64,000 nucleotides of DNA from Thermoproteota archaeon (GCA_003352285.1 QQVN01000005.1:348380-412379), one strand, 5' to 3'; shown: positions 8,707 to 17,863, counted from the first letter of the stretch. The notes: generated by a model not told the origin, from the sequence alone. A program made the numbers and translations.

Positions 8707-8924
8707 TCATCATCAGATGCAATTGATGATGGAGATGGTTTTGTTGTTGCCATAGTGTATCCAATCCAGGAAATCACACCGAGGACACCGCCTGCAATCA
8801 TCAATACAGAAAGTTGTAAAACTATAGGACTCCATTCAGATAACATTAGGAGATATGCATAAAGGAAAAAACCTCCTATACAAGAGACAAATATCAAAAT
8901 TCCAGTTGTTTTCCTTTTATCCAT
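8703..8924 (-). CDS. Small two-helix membrane protein
   Basis: 73 aa, not recognised. Two hydrophobic segments (about residues 8-28 and 36-58) and a Ser/Asp-rich C-terminal tail ending DDD. Its stop codon overlaps the stop of the convergent trm5. No cysteine pair or known motif; the function cannot be inferred. Confidence 0.6.
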   Translation of the reverse strand: MDKRKTTGILIFVSCIGGFFLYAYLLMLSEWSPIVLQLSVLMIAGGVLGVISWIGYTMATTKPSPSSIASDDD

Positions 8925-8962
8925 GCGGTTGAAAAATTTTGTTAGTTAATTATTGTTTTGAA

Positions 8963-9463
8963 CTAGTAGTTGAATTCTATGGCCATCATGTATGCGTCCT
9001 CCCCATCTCGATAGTAAGATTTCAGACGCTGTTTGATAAAGAACCCTAGTTTTTCATACAAAGTTACTGCTTCATTGTTACTACATCTAACCTCAAGGTA
9101 GAGTTCATCACATTTTTTGGATTTGACACCATTCATGGATTCTTCAACAAGGGCATTTCCAATTCCCTTTCTTCTATGTTCATGCAAGACTGCAATCGAT
9201 ACAACATGTCCTTTTTTCACAAAACCCAATTTTTTAAAATTTGAAAATCCATACTCTGTTTTACACATGATATAGCCAACTATTTTTCCGGAAATTTCAG
9301 CTACAAGAAATGCCTCTGGAAGCTCTGCAAGTAGGCTTTCGTAAAAATAATCTGAATAATGTTCTGGTAATGTTTTTAGATTAATTTCCATCACAGGAAT
9401 AAGATCTCGAGGCTCTGCTCGTCTCACACTACATTCTCCAATCTGACGTAAAATTACTTGCAT
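8963..9463 (-). CDS. rimI: RimI/Ard1-like N-terminal acetyltransferase (GNAT)
   Basis: 166 aa. GNAT fold with the acetyl-CoA P-loop RRKGIGNALVEESM (Q/RxxGxG/A type) and the C-terminal NNEAVTLYEKLGF motif of RimI/NAT proteins. Archaeal members acetylate the N-termini of many cytosolic proteins. Single gene, 38 bp after the membrane-protein gene on the same strand. Its start faces the M50 protease promoter. Confidence 0.85.
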   Translation of the reverse strand: MQVILRQIGECSVRRAEPRDLIPVMEINLKTLPEHYSDYFYESLLAELPEAFLVAEISGKIVGYIMCKTEYGFSNFKKLGFVKKGHVVSIAVLHEHRRKGIGNALVEESMNGVKSKKCDELYLEVRCSNNEAVTLYEKLGFFIKQRLKSYYRDGEDAYMMAIEFNY

Positions 9464-9537
9464 GTCGATACTTCTAGTGTCAGTTATTTAATTTTAAAGC
9501 AGTAAAGCCATTAATGTGTAGAAAATGTGGCATAATT

Positions 9538-10638
9538 ATGAGTGAGCCAACTATAGAAGAGGTTGTAGATTTAGTCTCCTCAAAATTTGATGTTATCGAA
9601 TTTGAGCAAGGACTAGACGCCTTGGGATTTAAGATTAATCAAGACTCCGATCTTAAAGAGCGATTCCTTGATCTTGCATTGAAACTTGAATCTTTGAATT
9701 TGATTGGAAAAATAGAATCGGGCGATGATGGTATGTACGTAATCGTTAGGAGAATGCCTCCGAAAAAAAAGAGAAAGTGGTTATCATCATCATGGATGCC
9801 AAGAATTCTCTTTGCAATAGTAGTAAGTTTTGTAATGATTGATGGATACTATAGGACTGCTGGGGCAAATTCCATTATCAATATTGGTGATCCTATTGAA
9901 ATGGCAGGAATTTACACGCTATCACTTTTAGGAATTTTAGGAATTCATGAATTAGGTCATCTAGTTGCCGCGAGATTACACAAGCTAAAAACAACTTGGC
10001 CTTACTTTATTCCAGGAATACCAGTGTTAGGTTTTATCCCTACTTTTGGCGCAGTAATTCAATCAAGAGGTCTTACAATTAATCGAGAGATTTTATTTGA
10101 TGTTGCAATCGCAGGGCCAATAGCTGGACTAGTCATAACAATCATTGTCACAATTTATGGTGCATATACAGCTCCTGTGATTGACAGTGTAATTGCAGAA
10201 CAATTGTTTGAGGATGCAAGATTAATCGAATGGAGTCAAGGAGAGCCACTCTTTATGACAGGAGCATTGGCGTTGTTTGGCAAGGGCGGAGACACTCATG
10301 AAGTACTCATGACACCAGTGCTTTTTGCAGCATGGATTGGATTTCTTATCACGTTTCTAAATTTGCTACCCGCATGGCAGTTAGATGGGGGACACATGGC
10401 AAGAACTTTGCTAAAAGAAAAATGGCATAGATATGCAACATATGCAAGTATGGGAGTGCTTGTGTTACTAGGATATTGGTTTATGGCAATGTTCATTTTA
10501 ATTCTGAGTTCTAGAAATCCTAGTGCACAAATTCTAGAAGAGGTCACACCGCTAACAAGAAATAGAAAAATTGCATATATTATAATTGTAATATTGGCAA
10601 TATTTTGTGCTCCTATACCAAATGGAATATTATCTTAA
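9538..10638 (+). CDS. Site-2-type membrane metalloprotease (peptidase family M50)
   Basis: Multi-spanning membrane protein with HELGHLVAARL (zinc motif HExxH) and NLLPAWQLDGGHM (the NPxPxxDG-type third ligand), so it should cut within the membrane, for example in regulated release of membrane-bound factors. A cytosolic domain of about 80 residues precedes the first helix. I prefer the ATG at 9538 (MSEPTIEEVV, 366 aa) over the in-frame ATG at 9514, because a TATA-like stretch at about 9488-9500 would put transcription start near 9520. The 3' end overlaps the convergent gene by 9 bp. The substrate is unknown. Confidence 0.88.
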   Translation: MSEPTIEEVVDLVSSKFDVIEFEQGLDALGFKINQDSDLKERFLDLALKLESLNLIGKIESGDDGMYVIVRRMPPKKKRKWLSSSWMPRILFAIVVSFVMIDGYYRTAGANSIINIGDPIEMAGIYTLSLLGILGIHELGHLVAARLHKLKTTWPYFIPGIPVLGFIPTFGAVIQSRGLTINREILFDVAIAGPIAGLVITIIVTIYGAYTAPVIDSVIAEQLFEDARLIEWSQGEPLFMTGALALFGKGGDTHEVLMTPVLFAAWIGFLITFLNLLPAWQLDGGHMARTLLKEKWHRYATYASMGVLVLLGYWFMAMFILILSSRNPSAQILEEVTPLTRNRKIAYIIIVILAIFCAPIPNGILS

Positions 10639-11712
10639 TAGGAGTCGTGCACCATCAGAGACAACTACTACCTTTTGTCTTGCACCCTGAGTTTTTAGAA
10701 CATAATCCATTCCATGTTTAATTCCAGAAAGAGAAATCATGTTAAGCTTCTTTGCATAAAACTCAGGAAGTATTGAAACTAATGCAACCTGAAATCTTTT
10801 TTGAATTTCATTTAGAAATAGTAAATCCTCCATTCCATTGATGTATTTTGATGGATTTCGAATTTGATCTAAACTCAACCTATCCTCAATATATTGCTGG
10901 ATAGCATCTGAACCAATCCCCATCTTACACTCTGCAACAAGAACTGCCAATCCATTATCCTTAATGGCGTCACTACAATTCCATAAAGAGTTTAAAGATT
11001 TTCCAAGGGTATCATTACTTGCGTCTTTGCCTGTGCTGATAAACATAGTCTTGTGTTTTCCCACATCTTTGATTGCAATAGATTCAAAGGTTTTCGTCAG
11101 AGAAATGGTTGATGAGGGATGACCAACTGCAATGTCAACTATTCCCTTTGAGTTTGCCAGTATCTCAATTCCTATAATCTCAAAGTTATCAACAAATTTT
11201 TTTGCTTCCTCTAGGCTTTCAGTGGCCTGACAAGGAGTAGGTAGGTTCCCCTTTCTTTTTGCATATGCTGAAAGCATGTTTTCAGTTCCAAATCGTTTGA
11301 GCAATCTAGTCGCAATTGTTTCAAATCCAAATAGTCCATCCATTTCTAACTCACTTAAAAATACCAAATTTGAGTTAGTCAAGCTTGATTCTTCAAATTC
11401 TGATATGATGCTGCCTTCTGGAAGACCTTGTTTTACAAGATTTAGAATTTTTCTATCAGATAAAATTCTTGGAATAGGCCTTGATTTTTGTTCACATGAA
11501 GAAAACAAGATGGAGATGATTTTTTGAACTGCTTTTGAGTGGTGTAACACCACTAACTCAATTGGTTTAGTTGTGTCTAACGAATTTAATTTTTCAGCAA
11601 TCTGAGTATCTTCAAGTATTTTGCCATCAGAATCAATATTTTCTTCTAAATTCTCTGCCCTGATGTCCAAAACGACATCAGTAATTCCATAATTTAACCA
11701 GATTTCAGGCAT
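10630..11712 (-). CDS. LarA-like (DUF2088-related) protein, function uncertain
   Basis: About 360 aa starting MPEIWLNYGITDVVLDI (ATG at 11710-11712; six upstream residues are possible). The first strand-turn-strand resembles the N-terminus of nickel-dependent lactate racemase LarA, and NGLAVLVAECKMGIGSD resembles the LarA C-terminal EC-x-G-x-G segment. The catalytic DxTRPTP-type stretch is not visible; VVLHHSKAVQKII stands in its place. It is therefore either a diverged relative with another activity or only structurally similar. It faces pyrE across a 50-bp divergent promoter region. Confidence 0.5.
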   Translation of the reverse strand: MPEIWLNYGITDVVLDIRAENLEENIDSDGKILEDTQIAEKLNSLDTTKPIELVVLHHSKAVQKIISILFSSCEQKSRPIPRILSDRKILNLVKQGLPEGSIISEFEESSLTNSNLVFLSELEMDGLFGFETIATRLLKRFGTENMLSAYAKRKGNLPTPCQATESLEEAKKFVDNFEIIGIEILANSKGIVDIAVGHPSSTISLTKTFESIAIKDVGKHKTMFISTGKDASNDTLGKSLNSLWNCSDAIKDNGLAVLVAECKMGIGSDAIQQYIEDRLSLDQIRNPSKYINGMEDLLFLNEIQKRFQVALVSILPEFYAKKLNMISLSGIKHGMDYVLKTQGARQKVVVVSDGARLLLR

Positions 11713-11762
11713 AATACATTGAAAAAACAAACCAAAATAAATCCAGTGTAGTTAATTTTGGT

Positions 11763-12371
11763 ATGGAATTTGTAAAAGAGTTTGCAACATTTTTGTTCCA
11801 AAAAGGCTCGATCAAGTTTGGAGATTTTACCCTAGCCAGTGGAAAAAAGAGCTCATACTATATTGATTTGAGAGTAGTTCCAAGTTTCCCTCATCAATTC
11901 AGAAAGATGGTCAAATATCTCCAAAATCAAATAATAGAAAAGACAGGATTGGAGAACTTTGATTCTTTAGTTTCAGTCCCAACTGGAGGATTAATTATTG
12001 CGTCTGCATTAGCGATTGAGACAGTAAAACCGTTAATCTATGTAAGAACCAAACCCAAGGATTATGGTACTTCAAAATCTGTTGAAGGATATTTTGAGAA
12101 AGGTATGAAAGTATTGATGATTGATGACGTTGCCACTACTGGCGGTTCTGTGATAAATGGAATTAAATCATTAAAACAAGAAGGATTAGAGATTTCAGAT
12201 ACATATGTGATTATTAATAGAATGGAAGGCGCCACTGAGGCTTTACGTGATGAAGGAGTTAAAATGCATCAATTAACAGACATTATGGAAATCACTAAAA
12301 TTCTTTATGAGCAAAAAATGATTTCGGAAGAAATTTTAGATAAGGTAAAGATGCAGACAGGAACAAATTGA
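11763..12371 (+). CDS. pyrE: Orotate phosphoribosyltransferase
   Basis: 202-aa cytosolic enzyme of pyrimidine synthesis: orotate + PRPP gives OMP. The PRPP-binding motif VLMIDDVATTGGSV is intact, as is the SGKKSSYYIDLRV stretch that binds orotate in OPRTases. Length is normal for a monofunctional archaeal PyrE. Starts at ATG 11763, probably on a short or leaderless mRNA. Confidence 0.95.
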   Translation: MEFVKEFATFLFQKGSIKFGDFTLASGKKSSYYIDLRVVPSFPHQFRKMVKYLQNQIIEKTGLENFDSLVSVPTGGLIIASALAIETVKPLIYVRTKPKDYGTSKSVEGYFEKGMKVLMIDDVATTGGSVINGIKSLKQEGLEISDTYVIINRMEGATEALRDEGVKMHQLTDIMEITKILYEQKMISEEILDKVKMQTGTN

Positions 12372-12481
12372 TTGGCAGCTCAGTCAAATGCCTTTACATC
12401 ATGATTCAGATATAACTCTGATTCTTCATTGCGGCCGTACAAATTACCTATGAGTTATTTTTAAAACTAATTGAAAAAACA

Positions 12482-12555
12482 TGGGCCCGAAGGGCTTCGA
12501 TCCCTTGGCTCACCGGTTATGAGCCGGTTACTCTACCAAGCTGAGTTACGGGCCC
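12482..12555 (-). tRNA. tRNA with CAT anticodon (Met elongator or Ile2)
   Basis: 74-nt cloverleaf on the minus strand: acceptor GGGCCCG/CGGGCCC, anticodon stem ACCGG/CCGGT around CTCATAA, T-stem AAGGG/CCCTT and discriminator A. It is not the initiator, because it has G1-C72 and no triple G-C in the anticodon stem. The acceptor closely resembles archaeal tRNA-Ile, so an agmatidine-modified Ile2 is a real alternative to Met. The T-loop starts with A (ATCGAAG) instead of T54, which is unusual outside initiators. No CCA is encoded. Confidence 0.88.
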
Positions 12556-12599
12556 CACGCAAATGAGGTTTTATCCTTGGTATAAAATGTTATAGAGAT

Positions 12600-13235
12600 T
12601 TAGCAATATGCTTCATAACAACTATCAAGCAACAAATTTTGTGCAGATATTGATTTGTCTGCAATTTGTAGTAATTTTTCTTGATCAGTTGTTGAATTCT
12701 CCAAGATATTTCTCCATGATGCTGCGTGTCGGATATCTGCTTCTGTATGAAGTTTAAAGTATTCAATTGCCTGAGCGCTTGTAATTCCATAAAATTCTGC
12801 CAATCCTTCTAATTTTGTTTGACTGATTTTTGGAATTTCTTTTTCAAAAGCATACATTGCACATGCACCACTCTCAAATGAATTCATCAGAGATGATAAT
12901 TGTGAAACAGCTTGTCTAGTTTTTTCCAATCCATTATATTGTTGCAATTCATTTTTTGGGACACCTAGAGAATCTGCAAATTCTATCCAGGGTTGGATGT
13001 GTTCGGATTCTTCTTTTTGGTTAGCAGAAAGCTCAGCAACAAGGGAATCAGGTGCTTGATGTATAATTGGTGTCATGAAATTTGGGACTTCTTTTACTAG
13101 TTGAAAATATTCTTTTGAATATCCAGTAAGTGATTCTATACTTAATTTTCCATCTGACCACATTTGGTAAAATGGGTGTTTTAGTAAACTTCTTTCTTCT
13201 ATCTTTTCATCAATTTTTTGAATTAGTTGATTCAT
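12600..13235 (-). CDS. CADD/TenA/PqqC-like protein (haem-oxygenase-like fold)
   Basis: 211 aa, all-helical. It contains the third-helix metal motif H163-x3-D167-x2-H170 (LHTEADIRHA), a Glu in YAFEKEIPKI (E131), and Glu/His around KEESEHIQPW (H79). This is the pattern of the di-metal CADD subgroup, which includes the chlamydial and Nitrosomonas proteins that make p-aminobenzoate from their own tyrosine. Tyr in HPFYQMW (Y23) could correspond to the sacrificial Tyr. The spacing of the first-helix Glu/His differs from the usual E-x6-H, so TenA-like thiamin salvage is not excluded. Confidence 0.65.
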   Translation of the reverse strand: MNQLIQKIDEKIEERSLLKHPFYQMWSDGKLSIESLTGYSKEYFQLVKEVPNFMTPIIHQAPDSLVAELSANQKEESEHIQPWIEFADSLGVPKNELQQYNGLEKTRQAVSQLSSLMNSFESGACAMYAFEKEIPKISQTKLEGLAEFYGITSAQAIEYFKLHTEADIRHAASWRNILENSTTDQEKLLQIADKSISAQNLLLDSCYEAYC

Positions 13236-13316
13236 ATCTCATATCCAAATTCTCCGTTAAAAAAGTCTTTTTCGTTTCCAAAGGATTTTAAATAAAGAAT
13301 GACCCGATGCAAACGT

Positions 13317-13407
13317 GCTCCTGTGGTGTAGTCCGGTCAAGCATACCGCCCTTTCAAGGCGGTGATCCCGGGTCCAAAATCATTTGATGGAAATCCCGGC
13401 GGGAGCA
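13317..13407 (+). tRNA. tRNA-Glu (TTC) with a short intron in the T-loop
   Basis: Acceptor GCTCCTG/CGGGAGC, anticodon stem ACCGCC/GGCGGT around CTTTCAA (anticodon TTC), discriminator A at 13407 followed by an encoded CCA (13408-13410). Between the T-stem strands CCGGG (13368-13372) and CCCGG (13395-13399) there are 22 nt instead of 7. Removing about 15 nt leaves the loop TCCAAAT. Confidence 0.93.
13376..13394 (+). other. tRNA intron region, T-loop (about 15 nt within this span)
   Basis: TCC (13373-13375) pairs with GGA (13389-13391), and ATCA pairs with TGAT (13379-13382/13385-13388) around TT. A-rich 3-nt bulges on either side give a small bulge-helix-bulge with a 3-bp central helix, the target of archaeal tRNA splicing endonuclease. 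A-runs leave the exact cut sites ambiguous; 13378-13392 is one solution. Confidence 0.8.
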
Positions 13408-13453
13408 CCAAGATTTAATTAGTAATTGAAAAGAATTTTGGATAGAGCTGTAT

Positions 13454-14305
13454 TTGGATAGAAAGAATATAGAAATTAATCCTCTTTTGGAAACTTATGG
13501 TCGTTATATCAAGAAAATTGATGAAGTTCTAGAAGCTGAATTGAATCTCTATAGCGAATCAGAGTTCATAGAACCATTAAAGTACTCAATTCATGGAGGC
13601 AAGAGAATTAGGCCAATAATTTTGGTTTTGGCTGCAGAAAGTGTAGGAACAGTTGATGAAAATACCTATACTGCTTCATGTGCAGTCGAATTTCTCCATA
13701 CAGAATCCGTCATTCACGATGACATTATTGATGATGAAACCCTAAGAAGGCAAAAAGATCCATTCCACATAAAATATGGATACAACACTAGTATTCTTAC
13801 AGGCGATTTTGTTTTAGGATTAATTCTTAATATTTCATCAAAAATTAACAATCCAAGGATAACAAAAGATCTTGCCACCACTGCAATGTTGATGAGTGAG
13901 GGCGAAATGATTGAGGGTCAGCTAGAAGCAAGTGAAGATGTAACCTTTGATGATTATCTAAAGGTGATAGAATATAAAACAGCTACTGCATTTGAGGTAG
14001 CGGCTAGAATTGGCGCCATCATAGGAAAAGGTTCTGAAGAAGAAATAGAAGCACTAACAGAATATGGAAAGAATATCGGAATTGCTTATCAAATAAGAGA
14101 TGATTTACTTGATTGGAAGAACGAAGACAAATTATTTAATTTGCTAATTAAAAAGAGTCACGATCCAAGAGATGTTTTTAATCGAATGGAAGATTTGCTA
14201 AAAAGTTATTCTGAGAAAGCTAGAGTAGGATTAAGAAAGATTCCAGATAATGATGCAAAGAGTAATCTTGAGCAACTAATTGCATTCACTAGTTTTAAGG
14301 CGTAA
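13454..14305 (+). CDS. idsA: Polyprenyl diphosphate synthase (geranylgeranyl-PP synthase-like)
   Basis: 283-aa head-to-tail prenyltransferase making C20 (or longer) isoprenoid diphosphates for archaeal membrane lipids. The first aspartate-rich motif is HDDIIDD, preceded by HGGKRIRP. The second is RDDLLDW. Start is a TTG at 13454 with no better ATG nearby. Somewhat shorter than typical 320-aa enzymes, losing the far C-terminus. It converges with nuoN, overlapping by 11 bp. Product chain length cannot be stated from motifs alone. Confidence 0.9.
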   Translation: MDRKNIEINPLLETYGRYIKKIDEVLEAELNLYSESEFIEPLKYSIHGGKRIRPIILVLAAESVGTVDENTYTASCAVEFLHTESVIHDDIIDDETLRRQKDPFHIKYGYNTSILTGDFVLGLILNISSKINNPRITKDLATTAMLMSEGEMIEGQLEASEDVTFDDYLKVIEYKTATAFEVAARIGAIIGKGSEEEIEALTEYGKNIGIAYQIRDDLLDWKNEDKLFNLLIKKSHDPRDVFNRMEDLLKSYSEKARVGLRKIPDNDAKSNLEQLIAFTSFKA

Positions 14306-15779
14306 TACCTAAACTTAGTGATGGGGCAGCACTTTCTGCAAAGTTGATTATTGGATCTGGATAGACACCAATTCCAACCATGAATATTATTGAGAATATC
14401 ATTACTGCAATGATTGACTTTGGTTCTTTGACTCTCTTTTGTGTCTCACCCTCAAAGTACATCTTTCTCATAATCCAACCATAGTATGCCAAAGATAGTG
14501 CACTGTTTAGCACTCCAGCTATAGCTAACCATGGGGCCCACCATACAACTGTACCAGCATCTAGTGCAGAGCCAAATAACATTAGTTTACTCCAAAAACC
14601 ATTTAGTGGTGGAACACCTGCAAGTGCAAATAGTGAGATTACAAGACCCAATGATGTGATAGGCATTCTTCTACCAAGTCCTTTGATCTTATCCAAATGA
14701 GTTACAGCAAGAGTCGTAACAATTCCTGCAACTGCAATAAACGCTGCACCTTTCATAACAGAATGATTAAGAATATGGAATAAAGAGCCAGAAAGTCCTA
14801 TCTGTGAGAACGGTGCAACTGCCAATCCAATCAAAATGTAGCCTGCATGAGCAATACTGGAATATGCAAGCATTCTTGAAAGATTCTTTTGCATTATAGC
14901 AGCAATGTTTCCTATTGTCATTGTCATTACTGCGATGATTCCAAGTGCAAGAGTCCAATCAAGATTTAATGCCACAGTTCCCATCACAATTACTCGAATC
15001 GCTGCGGCAAATCCAGCCTTCTTTGTACCGGCTGCAAGTAATGCAGTAATTGTTGGAGGTGCTCCTTCGTATGTATCTGGCAGCCACATGTGGAATGGAA
15101 CTAATCCCATCTTGAATCCAAATCCTGCTATGAACATACCTATAGCAAGTAATGCAAGAGGTAGCAATTCTGGATCTACTGTAGCAAATCCTTGCATTAC
15201 TTCGCTGATGTTAGTAGAACCAGTGATTCCATAAGCCAAAGATATACCGTAAACGATTATTGCTGATGACAAAGCACCAAACAAAAAGTACTTGAGTGCA
15301 GCTTCGTTTGAGCTTGGGTTCTTTTTCATAAATCCTGCTAAAATGTATGTTGGAATGCTCATTAGCTCCCATGCAACAAATAACATTACCAAGTCAGTTG
15401 CATAAGCAACAAGAACCATACCAATTGCAGAGAGTAAAATCAGTGAATAGTAAACAGCAGAATGACTCTGCTTTCTCATGTAATTAAAAGAGCCAACTGT
15501 AGTCATTATTGCTACAATTAACATTGCAATTGCAAAGAGACCACCAAATGTGTCATCAACTAAAACACCTGAAGAAAACATTGCAGCAGAGAGAGTCTTC
15601 TCACTGACTAGTTGATAGATGACATAGCCGATGGATGCAATTAGGGCACCAAATGCAATTACAGCATAAAATGAATTGCTTCCCTTTTCTTTTCTAGCTA
15701 TGCTAATTACTGGAAGAATTACACCTATGGTACCAAGTATTGCAATTATTATCATTGGTGTTGAAGTAATTTCGATCAT
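14295..15779 (-). CDS. nuoN: Complex I subunit N (antiporter-like)
   Basis: 494-aa multi-spanning membrane subunit, one of three antiporter-like proton pumps of complex I. Conserved marks include ELMSIPTYILAGF, FKMGLVPFHMWLPDTYEGAP and the broken-helix region HILNHSVMKGAAF. Last gene of the nuo operon, 11 bp after nuoL, and it overlaps the 3' end of the convergent prenyl synthase. Confidence 0.96.
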   Translation of the reverse strand: MIEITSTPMIIIAILGTIGVILPVISIARKEKGSNSFYAVIAFGALIASIGYVIYQLVSEKTLSAAMFSSGVLVDDTFGGLFAIAMLIVAIMTTVGSFNYMRKQSHSAVYYSLILLSAIGMVLVAYATDLVMLFVAWELMSIPTYILAGFMKKNPSSNEAALKYFLFGALSSAIIVYGISLAYGITGSTNISEVMQGFATVDPELLPLALLAIGMFIAGFGFKMGLVPFHMWLPDTYEGAPPTITALLAAGTKKAGFAAAIRVIVMGTVALNLDWTLALGIIAVMTMTIGNIAAIMQKNLSRMLAYSSIAHAGYILIGLAVAPFSQIGLSGSLFHILNHSVMKGAAFIAVAGIVTTLAVTHLDKIKGLGRRMPITSLGLVISLFALAGVPPLNGFWSKLMLFGSALDAGTVVWWAPWLAIAGVLNSALSLAYYGWIMRKMYFEGETQKRVKEPKSIIAVMIFSIIFMVGIGVYPDPIINFAESAAPSLSLGITP

Positions 15780-15790
15780 CCATTAATCAC

Positions 15791-17860
15791 CTAAATCAAC
15801 AATATCAGAACTACGAAGAGTAGTCCTGCTCCAAATACGAATAGATATGATTGTGCAACACCAGTTTGAGTTCCCTGAACTACTTTTGCGCCCCATCCTA
15901 CTGCTTTTTGTAATCCTACATTCATGCCATAGTCAATTGCTGTCTTCTCAAAGTAGCGGAATACACCACGTGCTAGCCATAATGGTGCTACAACAAAGCA
16001 CCAATAGATAATTGCATTAAGATACCATCTGTTTAACATAACTTTGTGAATTCCATAGAAGAAGAGATTAGAGTTTACAAATTTGACAGGATCAACCCAT
16101 CTACCAATATAGAATATGTATCCAAGTCCAATTCCTATGGCAAATGCTACCAATGATGCACCCAATGCAACGGGGTTAAGTCCCTGTAGGAATTCAGGCA
16201 ATATTGAATGCTCATCTGCATGATGTAAGGAATGAATTCCAAATGAATGCTCCAAATACTCTGCAAATAATTCGTGTATTCCACCTTCTACTGACAATCC
16301 AATAATTCCTATTCCAATAGTCAAGACTGCAAGAATACCATATGGTACCCACATTGACAATGGAGCTTCATGAATGTGATGTCCTTCGGATTCCATCTTT
16401 TCAACGTGCTTGCTCTTTGGACCAAAGAAGACCATTCCAATCATTCTTGTTGTGTAAAATGCTGTAATGATAGCAGTAAGTACTGCAATTGCAAATATTG
16501 GCAAGGCCCATTCGTTTCCTGATTCATACACTGATGCAAAGATTGCATCTTTACTCCAGAAACCTGTTGTGATAAATGGAGCTCCCATCAGACCAAGTCC
16601 TGCTGCCCACATAAACGCATAAGTCTTTTTCATGTGTTTTCGCAGACCACCCATATCTGTCATAAATCGTGAGCCAACAATATGCAGTAACGAACCGGCT
16701 GCCATGAAGAGCGAAGCCTTAAACATTGCATGAGATATCAAGTGGAAAAATCCTGCAGTATAACCATCAACAAATTGTTCAGATAAACCTGCAATGCCTA
16801 ATGCCATCATCATATATCCGATTTGAGAACCTGTAGAATATGCAAGAACCTTCTTAATTTCTGGATTGACCATACCTTGAGTGGCAAGCAATAATGCAGT
16901 TATAGCACCAACCCATGCAATAATTTCAAAGAACTGATCTGCTAGAATTCCTGCTGCACCTAATGCAAAGAATAATGGTCCTAATCTTGCTACAAGGAAT
17001 ACGCCTGCCTTTACCATCGTTGCTGCGTGAATTAGAGCAGAAACAGCAGTAGGGCCAGTCATTGCTTCAAGTAGCCATTCATTTAGTGGGAATTGTGCAG
17101 ATTTTCCTATCGCTCCACCAAATAGCAACACTGCTGCAGGTATAAGCAATCCTTGGGCAGACATTGTAGTTGCCCATGTAGTATCTTCTAGTAATTCTCT
17201 AAATCCAAATGTTCCAGCAAATGCAAATATCAAAAGCATTCCAGCAATCATCATCACATCACCAACTTTGGTCATGATGAAAGCCTTCATCCCTGCATGA
17301 GTTGGAGAATAATAATCAAGTAAACCTAGAACAGTACGTCCTTCTTTTCCAACATAGTCTTTCTTTTTATCACGATACCAAAAGCTAATCAATGCATATG
17401 ATGCAAGTCCTACACCTTCCCAACCAAAGAATACCTGTAACAAGTTATCAGAAAGAACAATCAGCTGCATCGAACCAATAAAGAACATCATCCAGAACCA
17501 GAATCTTACAATATCTTTATCGCCTTTCATGTAACCAGTGCTGTAAATCATGATAAGGAAAGATATCCAACCAACAACGTTTGCCATGATAATTGCAATT
17601 GGATCAGCTAAGACTCCAGCTTTAATTCCAATTGCATTTATCCAGTTAATCTGATCATGCACCTCATGAGCTTCTAATGCAATTGGAAGCAAAGATGCTG
17701 CAGATAATGCACTCATTAGGGCAAATGCAACTGCAACATAACCCGTTGCTCGTTTAGAGGCTTTACCAACACCTGGAATAATCATTGCTGCAGCAAATGG
17801 CAGTATCCAGATTAGCCAAGCAGCATACTGACCAATATCAAATCCCATCATGTCAGCCAT
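15791..17860 (-). CDS. nuoL: Complex I subunit L (antiporter-like)
   Basis: 689-aa distal proton-pumping subunit of the membrane arm with about 16 helices. It shows FFGWEGVGLASYALISFWY, KSAQFPLNEWLLEAMTGPT and LIHAATMVKAGVFLV, which are typical of NuoL. The C-terminal third contains a His-rich loop (GIHSLHHADEH) before the long lateral helix region. Placed 3 bp after nuoM; the gene order M-L-N is reversed relative to bacterial L-M-N, as in other archaeal operons. Confidence 0.96.
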   Translation of the reverse strand: MADMMGFDIGQYAAWLIWILPFAAAMIIPGVGKASKRATGYVAVAFALMSALSAASLLPIALEAHEVHDQINWINAIGIKAGVLADPIAIIMANVVGWISFLIMIYSTGYMKGDKDIVRFWFWMMFFIGSMQLIVLSDNLLQVFFGWEGVGLASYALISFWYRDKKKDYVGKEGRTVLGLLDYYSPTHAGMKAFIMTKVGDVMMIAGMLLIFAFAGTFGFRELLEDTTWATTMSAQGLLIPAAVLLFGGAIGKSAQFPLNEWLLEAMTGPTAVSALIHAATMVKAGVFLVARLGPLFFALGAAGILADQFFEIIAWVGAITALLLATQGMVNPEIKKVLAYSTGSQIGYMMMALGIAGLSEQFVDGYTAGFFHLISHAMFKASLFMAAGSLLHIVGSRFMTDMGGLRKHMKKTYAFMWAAGLGLMGAPFITTGFWSKDAIFASVYESGNEWALPIFAIAVLTAIITAFYTTRMIGMVFFGPKSKHVEKMESEGHHIHEAPLSMWVPYGILAVLTIGIGIIGLSVEGGIHELFAEYLEHSFGIHSLHHADEHSILPEFLQGLNPVALGASLVAFAIGIGLGYIFYIGRWVDPVKFVNSNLFFYGIHKVMLNRWYLNAIIYWCFVVAPLWLARGVFRYFEKTAIDYGMNVGLQKAVGWGAKVVQGTQTGVAQSYLFVFGAGLLFVVLILLI

Positions 17861-17863
17861 ACT

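Noticed and set aside
12372-12481. Small gene or RNA between pyrE and the CAT tRNA
   Set aside because: No frame longer than a few codons and no stable pairing seen.
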